Below are positions 1 to 5,771 of a stretch of 8,941 nucleotides of DNA, in pieces. Source of the stretch: Oxalobacteraceae bacterium (GTDB taxonomy: Bacteria; Pseudomonadota; Gammaproteobacteria; Burkholderiales; Burkholderiaceae_D); the NCBI GenBank assembly GCA_947446335.1, contig CANFGA010000096.1, positions 1-8,941 of the forward strand, in the 5' to 3' direction. Positions within the stretch are counted from its first letter, which is position 1. Every line of letters begins with the position of its first letter. A program made the translations under genes and the position numbers. The notes below the pieces were generated by a model. The model was not told the origin of the DNA. It saw only the letters and a list, made by a program, of their open reading frames with translations, and did not search any database.

Positions 1-1113
1 GCTCGCCTTGCGGGTCGCGATGTTTTCCTTCTTGGCAACGCAAGCGGCGATGGCATCGGTCAGTGCGCCGTCGAACGCTTGCGGCAAGTCGCCTTGCATA
101 CGGCGCGACAATTCAGCAGCGAGTTCCGGAAACTGGGCGCCATAAGCAGCGAAATTCGCGTTCCAGTCACCTTCCAGTTTCGCGCCCTGCTCCTTGGCAT
201 CCCAAGCGGCATAGACGTCGGCTGGCATCTCGAACGGTGCGGCATCCCAGTTCAGGTGCTCGCGCACCAAGGCGATTTCTTTATCGCCCAGCGCGGCGCC
301 GTGCACCTTGTCGCTGCCCTGCAGATTCGGCGAGCCTTTGCCGATGATGGTCTTGCAGCAGATCAGGGTCGGCTTGGTCGATGCCTTGGCAGCGGTGATC
401 GCAGCGGCGACCGCGGCCACGTCATGGCCGTCGATGGCAGGAATCACGTTCCAGCCGTAGGCGTCAAAACGTTTCGGCGTATCGTCGGTGAACCAGCCCT
501 CGACTTTGCCGTCGATCGAAATGCCATTGTCGTCGTACAGCGCGATGAGTTTGTTCAAACCGAGCGTGCCAGCGAGCGAACACACTTCGTGCGAAATGCC
601 TTCCATCAGGCAACCGTCGCCCAGGAACACATAGGTGTGATGGTCGACGATATCGAAACCGGGACGGTTGAACTGGGCCGCCAGCAATTGCTCCGACAGC
701 GCCATCCCGACCGCATTGGCCAGCCCCTGGCCCAGCGGGCCGGTGGTCGTTTCAATGCCGGGCGTGACGCCAACTTCAGGGTGACCTGGAGTTTTCGAAT
801 GCATCTGGCGAAACGCCTGCAAGTCGCTCATCGCCAGATCGTAGCCAGTCAAGTGCAGCAGCGCGTAATGCAGCATCGAACCATGCCCGTTGGAGAGCAG
901 GAAACGGTCGCGATTCAGCCAACCCGGATTCGATGGATTGTGGCGGTAATGACCGCTCCACAGCGCCACGGCGATATCGGCCATGCCCATCGGCATGCCA
1001 GGATGGCCGGAATTGGCCTGTTGTACAGCGTCCATTGCCAGCGCGCGGATCGCATTGGCCATCTTGGTGGTAGGGAGCGTGGAGGTCATCTGGGTCTGTA
1101 CTGTCGTTGACAT
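1..1113 (-). CDS. tkt: Transketolase, N-terminal part (3' end lies beyond the left edge)
   Basis: Transketolase moves two-carbon ketol units between sugar phosphates in the cytosolic non-oxidative pentose-phosphate pathway, using thiamine diphosphate (ThDP) and a divalent metal. The reverse strand is open from the ATG at 1113 to base 1, giving 371 codons of a protein that is usually about 660-690 residues, so only the pyrophosphate-binding half is present. Visible signatures are NSGHPGMPMG (residues 34-43), LSNGHGS (73-79), KTPGHPE (107-113), the ThDP/metal motif GDG at 165-167 continuing to E171 and DDN at 194-196, and IGKGSPN followed by HGA at 271. All expected N-half histidines are present. 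No convincing Shine-Dalgarno precedes the ATG. A second ATG lies 8 codons in, but it has no better site, so the first was kept. The gene is divergent from rsmE. The family assignment is certain; the truncation is only the window edge. Confidence 0.97.
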   Translation of the reverse strand, partial: MSTTVQTQMTSTLPTTKMANAIRALAMDAVQQANSGHPGMPMGMADIAVALWSGHYRHNPSNPGWLNRDRFLLSNGHGSMLHYALLHLTGYDLAMSDLQAFRQMHSKTPGHPEVGVTPGIETTTGPLGQGLANAVGMALSEQLLAAQFNRPGFDIVDHHTYVFLGDGCLMEGISHEVCSLAGTLGLNKLIALYDDNGISIDGKVEGWFTDDTPKRFDAYGWNVIPAIDGHDVAAVAAAITAAKASTKPTLICCKTIIGKGSPNLQGSDKVHGAALGDKEIALVREHLNWDAAPFEMPADVYAAWDAKEQGAKLEGDWNANFAAYGAQFPELAAELSRRMQGDLPQAFDGALTDAIAACVAKKENIATRKAS

Positions 1114-1176
1114 AGGTTTGCGGTAGGAACATCCGTGTTTCTGGAACCAAGTATTTTACCAGAGCGCGGGTGCGCG

Positions 1177-1205
1177 ATTTAAAATTGCAGGCCAGAACAT
1201 GCCAA
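1177..1205 (-). promoter_or_regulatory. Candidate sigma70-type promoter for transketolase
   Basis: Read on the minus strand, TTGGCA (1205-1200; five of six matches to the -35 consensus) is followed after 17 bp by TTAAAT (1182-1177; four of six to the -10). This would start transcription near 1170 and leave a leader of about 57 nt. A second possible -10, TAAAAT, lies at 1158-1153 but has only a poor -35 partner. The -35 region overlaps a small inverted repeat, ATGCC-AAGTC-GGCAT (1199-1213). This is consensus matching by eye only. Confidence 0.35.
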
Positions 1206-1270
1206 GTCGGCATTTAAACCACTGTCGCTCTGCGCTACCGGGCACGGCCAGGGCCGCCACACGCGATTTT

Positions 1271-1294
1271 CAGCTCAACTAGCAGCTCAACTAC
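1271..1294 (+). repeat. 12-bp tandem direct repeat in the rsmE leader
   Basis: CAGCTCAACTAG (1271-1282) is followed directly by CAGCTCAACTAC (1283-1294), 11 of 12 identical. The second copy abuts the AGGA ribosome binding site at 1296-1299. This looks like a recent slippage duplication in the 5' leader; no function can be read from it. Confidence 0.8.
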
Positions 1295-1304
1295 CAGGAT
1301 CTCC

Positions 1305-2030
1305 ATGCCACGTTTTTTTATCCTTGATGCACTCACCGTCGGCGCCATCGTCGCCCTGCCGGAAGCGCTGGCCCACCATATCCAGGTACTGCGTCTGGCG
1401 CCAAACACCTTGATCACGCTGTTCAATGGCGACGGCGGAGAATATGTGGCCAGCCTGATCAGCATCGAGAAAAAACGCGTCAGCGCCGAAGTGAAGGCTT
1501 ATGCGCCACGCGATGTCGAGCTGCCGTATGCCATCACGCTGGCGCAAGCGCTGCCGGAATCGTCAAAAATGGATTGGATCATCGAAAAGGCGGTCGAACT
1601 TGGCGCGTCTGGCATCACACCGCTGGCGGCGCAGCGCTGCGTGGTGCGCTTGTCTGTTGAGCGCGCAGCGAAAAGGCAGGCGCACTGGCAAGCCATCATT
1701 GTTGCGGCCAGCGAACAAAGCGGACGCAACCGCTTGGCGCAACTGGCCCCGTTGAGCGATTACCAGCCATGGATAGCGCAGCAGGACTTGCACAAACGCA
1801 TCATATTGAGCCCGCGCGCAGAAACCAGCCTGGCCCAGTGGGCGCGCCATCAGCCGCCGCAAGCGGTGACGCTGGTGATCGGCCCGGAAGGCGGCTTGAC
1901 CGAGGCCGAGGAAAACGCAGCCATCAAGCATGGCGCGCTGGCGCTCTCGATGGGGCCGCGCATCCTGCGTACCGAAACGGCCGGCCTGGCCGCGCTCGCT
2001 TTGATCAACGGTATCTGGGGCGGGATGTAA
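1305..2030 (+). CDS. rsmE: 16S rRNA (uracil1498-N3)-methyltransferase RsmE
   Basis: RsmE methylates N3 of U1498 in 16S rRNA of the small ribosomal subunit, using S-adenosylmethionine. It belongs to the SPOUT (trefoil-knot) methyltransferases. The 241-residue length is typical of the family. The N-terminal 70 or so residues form the PUA-like RNA-binding part (MPRFFI start, HHIQVLR at 24-30). The SPOUT domain shows EKAVELGASGITPL (94-107), SEQSGR (136-141), the AdoMet-site glycine loop IGPEGGLTEAE (192-202) and the knot motif ILRTETAGLAAL (220-231). The start ATG at 1305 has AGGA five bases upstream. The gene ends 15 bp before the stem of a strong terminator shared with the convergent receptor gene. 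Transketolase lies divergently upstream. The reading frame is intact and nothing in it is anomalous. Confidence 0.96.
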   Translation: MPRFFILDALTVGAIVALPEALAHHIQVLRLAPNTLITLFNGDGGEYVASLISIEKKRVSAEVKAYAPRDVELPYAITLAQALPESSKMDWIIEKAVELGASGITPLAAQRCVVRLSVERAAKRQAHWQAIIVAASEQSGRNRLAQLAPLSDYQPWIAQQDLHKRIILSPRAETSLAQWARHQPPQAVTLVIGPEGGLTEAEENAAIKHGALALSMGPRILRTETAGLAALALINGIWGGM

Positions 2031-2044
2031 GCCAGTTTGCAAAT

Positions 2045-2081
2045 AAAAAACCCCGCCGGTTTGCGCCGGCGGGGTTTTTTT
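2045..2081. terminator. Bidirectional rho-independent terminator
   Basis: A perfect 9-bp GC stem, CCCCGCCGG (2051-2059) with CCGGCGGGG (2066-2074), has a 6-nt loop. It is flanked by A6 on the left (2045-2050) and T7 on the right (2075-2081). Because the A and T tracts mirror each other, it works in both directions. It lies 15 bp after the rsmE stop and 21 bp after the receptor stop on the other strand, so it should end both convergent transcripts. Confidence 0.93.
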
Positions 2082-2101
2082 GCTTCAGCCTGGAAGCAGG
2101 A

Positions 2102-5100
2102 TCAGAACTTGTAGTTGTACTCGGCAGTCAGGCGCACTGCGCGTGGCGCCGTGTAGCTGATGACACGAGCATAGGTCGGGTTGATCGCGGTATCGTAATT
2201 GACGTTGTATTGCTCGTCGACCGTTTGCGAAGTCTGCTTGTTGAACACGTTGAACACATCCACTTTCAACGTCAAACCCTTGACCATTTGCGGACGGTAA
2301 GCGAGGTTCATGTCCAGACGCGTATCCCATGGCAGACGGCCATCGCTGCCGCGCGAACGTGGTGCTTCGCAATAGAAATAGACCGAACCATAGTCAACTG
2401 CTGCAGGCACATTCGGATTCTGACCGAAACAGCTGCGCGGACGCCCCGATGCAATCAGGGCATTGGCGCCGGCCATCCATTCCGATGTGATCTCATAGAA
2501 ACCGTAAGCCTTGATCTGATGCGTGCGATCGTTGGGCAACAAGCCGTTGGCGCCAGACATCAGCTCCGGGTTATCCCAGGTCGAGGTGGCAGCGACATCG
2601 GTTTGTGCATTATCTGAACGGGTCTGGCCTTCGGTATTGCCCTTGCTTTTCGACCATGTGTAGTTCACGCGGCCATACCAGCCGTTGCGAAATGGATGCT
2701 CGGCAAACAGATCGATCGCGGTGTAAGTACGCTTGGCTTCTTCGAAACCGAGTTGTTCCTTGCTCAGATTGATCGTCGAGTAATTCTTGCGATCGCCCTG
2801 GAAGTCGACCAGAAAGGTATTGTCCTTGCCCGGATTAAACGACGCGCAAGAGAAATAGCCCGGATTGTTGTTGACGATATTGTTTGCGGAAGCATAAGCG
2901 TCGATCAGGCGCGTATCGCAATAGTCATCGATGGTCGACTTCAGCGTGCGGTAAGTTCCCTTGGCACCGAAGTTCAGGCTCGGTGAAAATGCCTTTTCAA
3001 AGCCGAGCGTGATTTCATCCTGATAGGTTGGCTTGATGTCTTGCGCGACGACCGATTTTGCATCCTTGGGCTGGCCCAGTTCGTTGTTGACTGAAAAGGC
3101 CGGACCTTGCGACACCGCACCGGTAGGCTGTCCATACTGGTCGGTGCCGGTATAGGTAAAGGTTTCGCGCGTCAAGGTCGAGCGGCTGGCGCCGCGCACG
3201 GCCAGATGGGTCGGGATTTGCAACGCATAGCGGCCGGCGCTGCCGTACACTTTCAGCGAAGCATCGCCGTTCACGTCCCACGCAGCGGCAAAGCGCGGCG
3301 AGACCATGTTCTTCACTTCCAGGAAGGTTTCGCCATCGCCATTGACGTTCTTGAAGCCTTCGTTGCGCAAGCCAAATGTCAGCAGCACGTTCTTGGTCGC
3401 CTGGTAGCGGTCTTCGATGTACTGGGCGGTTTGCTCGGAACCGGCGTCGGTCACGCTATCGAAGATGCGACGGCTGGCGCGGTAGCCTTGGTTGGCCAAT
3501 GATCCTGTCGTTGGCTGATCGACAAGTTTGGAATAAACCCAGATGCCGCCACCGCCATACACATCGCCCACGTTGTTCGAGGTCAGCTTGTTGTTGTCGA
3601 AGCCGGCCCGGATCGTATGGTCATCGAGCTTGTATTCGAGATCGAGACGATTCGAGCGGATCTTGCTCTGCGACGTGGCGTTCGGTATTGAACCGGACAA
3701 CACTTGGGGGCTGAAATAATTCAAGCCAGGCGCGCGCGCATTGCTCGGGGCGCTGATCTGGAAAATGTCGGCCGGCACCGAACCGACCGGGTCATAGACA
3801 TTGGTGCTCGGCGTTTTGCTTTGGCCAAACAGCGCGGTCACAGTGAGCGCATCGGTCAGGTTACCCGTGTAGCGGATGATCTGGGTCTCGGCGCCTACCG
3901 ATGGCGAGAAATCGGCGCTGTTCTTGTAGTGCTGCGAACCGGTCATCGCACCACGCTGGCCATTGCTGTAATCATAGCCGTACAACTGACGATCTGCCCT
4001 GCCCTCGTCGCCCATCAGCGTCATTTCAAGCCGGTGATTGTCGGTCACGTTCCAGTCGAACTTGGCCAGGTAACGCTCGATCGTGCTCTGGGTCGATTCG
4101 AAGCCGGTCGCTGCATTCGAGGCCGAGGTGCGGATCCCCTGAACGCGATCCTGATCATATTTCTTGCTTTCGACGGCGGCGAACATGAACAGCTTGTCCT
4201 GAATGATCGGGCCACCGACGTAGGCGCCATAGGTTTTTTCGGTGCGTGTATTGTCGCTGTACTTGCGATACAGCGTGCCGTCGGTTGCCGTGTTTTCTGC
4301 GGCACCGGTATTGCCGTAGTAAGTATCCTTGTACTTCGAACGCAGCGAACTCGGCTCGATGCTGGCGCTGGCGCCGAATTCCCAGTTATTGGTACCACTC
4401 TTGGTCGTGATGTTGACGACGCCGCCCACGGAGCGGCCAAATTCGGCGCCGAAACCGCCGGTCAGGATCTGTGCCTGTGAAATTGCGCCAAATGGCAGTT
4501 CCGATGCCCCCAATTGGGTCAGTGGATTGGTAGTCGGAAAACCGTTGATGTAGTAAGAGTTTTCTGACGCGCCGCCGCCGCCGAACGAAGCGCCAGCAGC
4601 ATAACGGGAATCGGCGCGGGTGGTGTTGGGCGCCAACTGGATGATTGCAGCCACGCTTTGGGTGATCGGCAGTTTTTCCAATTCCTTGGCGGTAAACGTC
4701 GCGCCATTGTTTGAACTGGACACGTCGATGCGCGAACGGCGACCCGAGACTTGAACTGTTTGTACGGCAGGGCTGGCAGTGGCGAAGGAAGCGTTGGCAC
4801 CCTGGCCGACGATGACATCGACTTCGGTGGTGCTGGCGAGCTTGCCATCACGCATCAGATCGACCTTGTAGCGGCCCGGCGCCATCGAAGTGGCGCTGTA
4901 GCGGCCGGATTCATCGGGCGTCACGCTGCGCTTGGCGCCGGTATCGAGATTGAGCATTTCCACCGTCGCGCCAGATGGCGATTCGACTGTACCAAAAATA
5001 TTACCTGCGGCATTCGATTGTGCCATCGCCACAGGCACGACTGCAGCAGTCATGGCCGATGCGCTGAACGCGACCTGCAAGGCACGTACTAAAACAGTTC

Positions 5101-5110
5101 TTCTCAACAT
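2102..5110 (-). CDS. Oar-type TonB-dependent receptor with N-terminal carboxypeptidase-regulatory-like domain
   Basis: This is an outer-membrane beta-barrel receptor that would import a substrate with energy passed from TonB-ExbB-ExbD. From the chosen start it has 1002 residues: signal peptide 1-30 (basic n-region MLRR, cleavage after AMA), a small Ig-like domain of carboxypeptidase-regulatory type (about 35-110, with GRYSATSMAPGRYKVDL), a TonB-box-like QTVQVSG (117-123), a plug domain (about 135-240, with YYINGFPTTNP and GRSVGGVVNITTKSGTN), then the barrel to the terminal aromatic YNYKF. It has exactly four cysteines, paired in sequence (731/755 and 894/914), probably in surface loops. The frame is open upstream to an ATG at 5185, but ATG 5110 was chosen because AGGGA lies six bases before it and the signal peptide follows directly. 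No TonB, ExbB or partner enzyme is nearby. The substrate cannot be read; Oar relatives are linked to proteins, peptides or oligosaccharides. Confidence 0.92.
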   Translation of the reverse strand: MLRRTVLVRALQVAFSASAMTAAVVPVAMAQSNAAGNIFGTVESPSGATVEMLNLDTGAKRSVTPDESGRYSATSMAPGRYKVDLMRDGKLASTTEVDVIVGQGANASFATASPAVQTVQVSGRRSRIDVSSSNNGATFTAKELEKLPITQSVAAIIQLAPNTTRADSRYAAGASFGGGGASENSYYINGFPTTNPLTQLGASELPFGAISQAQILTGGFGAEFGRSVGGVVNITTKSGTNNWEFGASASIEPSSLRSKYKDTYYGNTGAAENTATDGTLYRKYSDNTRTEKTYGAYVGGPIIQDKLFMFAAVESKKYDQDRVQGIRTSASNAATGFESTQSTIERYLAKFDWNVTDNHRLEMTLMGDEGRADRQLYGYDYSNGQRGAMTGSQHYKNSADFSPSVGAETQIIRYTGNLTDALTVTALFGQSKTPSTNVYDPVGSVPADIFQISAPSNARAPGLNYFSPQVLSGSIPNATSQSKIRSNRLDLEYKLDDHTIRAGFDNNKLTSNNVGDVYGGGGIWVYSKLVDQPTTGSLANQGYRASRRIFDSVTDAGSEQTAQYIEDRYQATKNVLLTFGLRNEGFKNVNGDGETFLEVKNMVSPRFAAAWDVNGDASLKVYGSAGRYALQIPTHLAVRGASRSTLTRETFTYTGTDQYGQPTGAVSQGPAFSVNNELGQPKDAKSVVAQDIKPTYQDEITLGFEKAFSPSLNFGAKGTYRTLKSTIDDYCDTRLIDAYASANNIVNNNPGYFSCASFNPGKDNTFLVDFQGDRKNYSTINLSKEQLGFEEAKRTYTAIDLFAEHPFRNGWYGRVNYTWSKSKGNTEGQTRSDNAQTDVAATSTWDNPELMSGANGLLPNDRTHQIKAYGFYEITSEWMAGANALIASGRPRSCFGQNPNVPAAVDYGSVYFYCEAPRSRGSDGRLPWDTRLDMNLAYRPQMVKGLTLKVDVFNVFNKQTSQTVDEQYNVNYDTAINPTYARVISYTAPRAVRLTAEYNYKF

Positions 5111-5116
5111 TGTCAT

Positions 5117-5121
5117 TCCCT
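5117..5121 (-). promoter_or_regulatory. Ribosome binding site fixing the receptor start
   Basis: Minus-strand AGGGA lies six bases before ATG 5110 but directly abuts the in-frame ATG at 5116, so the spacing favours 5110. The upstream extension to 5185 has no Shine-Dalgarno and would put a hydrophilic stretch ahead of the signal peptide. Confidence 0.75.
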
Positions 5122-5154
5122 GGTGAATTAAGCTTGCGTGGCAGATGAACTTGG

Positions 5155-5175
5155 GTGAAGTCAAATCTGACTCAC
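5155..5175 (-). promoter_or_regulatory. Inverted repeat in the receptor's upstream or leader region
   Basis: On the minus strand, GTGAGTCA, a GATT loop, then TGAC-T-TCAC form an 8-bp stem with one bulged T, 45 to 65 bases upstream of the receptor start. It could be a leader hairpin or a dyad operator. It is AT-rich in the loop and has no T tract after it, so it is not a terminator. Confidence 0.4.
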
Positions 5176-5215
5176 GTCCGTGCAACTATTTTTCATGGCC
5201 CAAATCTTGACTGCA

Positions 5216-5230
5216 CTTGCTTGCTTGCTT
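5216..5230. repeat. Short tetranucleotide repeat (CTTG)3.75
   Basis: CTTGCTTGCTTGCTT, followed by T4 more, lies about 106-120 bp upstream of the receptor start. Tetranucleotide tracts ahead of outer-membrane receptor genes can be sites of slipped-strand change in other bacteria, but fewer than four units is short for that, so this is recorded only as a repeat. Confidence 0.6.
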
Positions 5231-5256
5231 TTTTGGCAATAAAAATCACACCGCAC

Positions 5257-5300
5257 TGATGTATCTCAATGTAACTTGGTGTAAATCGATGTAAGTAAAT
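5257..5300 (-). promoter_or_regulatory. Four 10-bp-phased TACA direct repeats, candidate response-regulator operator
   Basis: On the plus strand GTA recurs at 5261, 5271, 5281 and 5291, exactly ten bases apart, with a T ending each unit and a T at the sixth position. Read in the receptor's direction the units are TTTACTTACA, TCGATTTACA, CCAAGTTACA and TTGAGATACA: all end in TACA and two carry TTTACA or GTTACA. Ten-base direct repeats place successive sites on one face of the helix, as in binding sites of OmpR-family regulators. The array is about 150-190 bp upstream of the receptor start and about 475 bp from the dehydrogenase, so control of the receptor is more likely. The regulator is not in the window. 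The repeat is plainly visible; its role is inference. Confidence 0.5.
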
Positions 5301-5375
5301 TCCTACAAGCAATAGATAAAACCATATTAAAAGCAGCAGTGTCAATCGATGCCATGGCCATTTCATGCATAAAAC

Positions 5376-5407
5376 AACAGTTAAAACTGTTAAATTTTTT
5401 TCTTTTT
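5376..5407 (+). promoter_or_regulatory. Palindrome AACAGTT-AA-AACTGTT followed by a T tract
   Basis: A perfect 7-bp inverted repeat with a 2-bp centre (5376-5391) is followed by AAA, T7, C and T5 (to 5407). In the plus direction it resembles a weak, AT-rich intrinsic terminator, yet no plus-strand gene ends here. It may instead be a dyad operator, or the end of an unannotated short RNA. Both readings are speculative. Confidence 0.35.
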
Positions 5408-5420
5408 GGAAAGTCCCGCA

Positions 5421-5487
5421 ATTGGTGCGAAAAAGCACTTCCGGGGTGCGCTGCGGCTCCCGCGCGGTGCACTTTTTCCTTGCCAAT
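5421..5487. repeat. Large imperfect inverted repeat / hairpin of 67 nt
   Basis: Nested pairings can be traced: ATTGG (5421-5425) with CCAAT (5483-5487), GAAAAAG (5429-5435) with CTTTTTC (5472-5478), CAC (5436-5438) with GTG (5467-5469) across a 2-nt bulge, then CGGG (5442-5445) with CCCG (5459-5462) and further GC pairs toward the tip. The GC-rich core stands out from AT-rich flanks. It does not belong to any gene. It could be a small RNA, a REP-like palindromic element or a leader structure; I do not recognise it as a named family. Confidence 0.45.
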
Positions 5488-5536
5488 AAAGCACACAGAT
5501 TTATATCATTTACATGATTTTCTGCTGGCATTGCCG

Positions 5537-5548
5537 CCATCCGGATGG
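5537..5548. repeat. Perfect 12-bp palindrome CCATCCGGATGG
   Basis: A self-complementary 12-mer lies in the region upstream of the dehydrogenase gene, about 225 bp before its start. It could be a protein-binding dyad, but a 12-bp palindrome can also arise by chance in GC-rich DNA. Confidence 0.4.
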
Positions 5549-5689
5549 TTCGAGGCGCCGCTCGACCCGATCGACGAGAACACAATGGGCGTTGACGGGA
5601 AACCGCATCGCGCACGGCAACAGCGCGGGGCAGGATTTTTTGGCGCTGCCAGGCGGGGATGTCGATCGCCGGTCGCTGTGCTATGCAGG

Positions 5690-5695
5690 TAAAAT
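5690..5695 (+). promoter_or_regulatory. Candidate -10 element for the FAD dehydrogenase gene
   Basis: TAAAAT matches the sigma70 -10 at five of six positions and would start a leader of about 70 nt. No good -35 sits 16-18 bp upstream (the region there is CG-rich), so an activator would be needed or the call is wrong. Confidence 0.3.
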
Positions 5696-5696
5696 A

Positions 5697-5734
5697 GCGC
5701 CTTGGGCAGCCCCCGATCAAGCTCGGATGGGCGC
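5697..5734 (+). promoter_or_regulatory. Leader hairpin ahead of the FAD dehydrogenase gene
   Basis: GCGCC (5697-5701) can pair with GGCGC (5730-5734), enclosing CCGA (5713-5716), a TCAAGC loop and TCGG (5723-5726). The structure ends 37 bp before the start codon and has no T tract. It may be a structured 5' leader or simply a chance GC-rich fold. Confidence 0.3.
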
Positions 5735-5771
5735 TTTGACACCATGCACCAGAAACTCGGAAATATTGATC

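Larger units (their letters stand above)
1114..1304. other. Divergent intergenic region between transketolase and rsmE
   Basis: These 191 bp separate two divergent starts and hold no credible ORF. They contain the candidate transketolase promoter, a short AT-rich patch around 1177-1186 that could serve either direction, small palindromes (GCGC-GGGT-GCGC near 1164-1175 and ATGCC-N5-GGCAT at 1199-1213), and a 12-bp tandem duplication just before the rsmE ribosome binding site. For rsmE only a weak promoter guess is possible: TTACCA at 1156-1161 with TTAAAA 17 bp downstream. Confidence 0.6.
5111..5771. other. Long divergent intergenic region (receptor / FAD dehydrogenase)
   Basis: These 661 bp lie between two divergent genes. 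The left two thirds (to about 5520) are clearly AT-richer than the flanking coding DNA; the right third is GC-rich. Frames that stay open across it on either strand give arginine-, proline- or cysteine-rich translations without a recognisable domain, so I call none of them a gene. The listed repeats, hairpins and candidate promoter account for its structure. I saw no tRNA, no known riboswitch and no transposon end. Confidence 0.6.

Noticed and set aside
79..1110. Long plus-strand open frame (343 codons) opposite transketolase
   Set aside because: It is the antisense of the clearly recognisable transketolase frame; the translation has no domain, and long antisense frames are expected in GC-rich codon usage.
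4570..4586. Trinucleotide GCC repeat inside the receptor gene
   Set aside because: It is in frame and simply encodes the glycine run (GGGG, residues 177-180) in the plug domain; four units are not notable.
5111..5185. 25-codon N-terminal extension of the TonB-dependent receptor
   Set aside because: It would bury the signal peptide behind a hydrophilic segment; AGGGA six bases before ATG 5110 supports the shorter form.
5257..5300. CRISPR-like interpretation of the phased repeats
   Set aside because: The units are 10 bp, degenerate and have no spacers; no cas gene is present.
5421..5440. Possible sigma54 (-24/-12) promoter at GG...GC
   Set aside because: The GG to GC spacing is 9 nt, not 10, and the flanking consensus bases are missing.
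5501..5520. Possible Fur box around the ATCAT-TTAC-ATGAT inverted repeat
   Set aside because: It has too few matches to the 19-bp GATAAT-type consensus, and it lies nearly 400 bp from the receptor start.
5193..5720. 175-codon minus-strand frame in the long intergenic region
   Set aside because: The translation is a patchwork of Arg/Pro/Cys-rich and hydrophobic stretches, crosses the GC-rich hairpin and the phased repeats, and shows no domain or good ribosome binding site.
5514..5771. Upstream in-frame extension of the FAD dehydrogenase (86 extra codons)
   Set aside because: The extension is Arg-rich and lacks family-like sequence, while ATG 5772 has a GGAAA site eight bases before it and gives a normal N-terminus.
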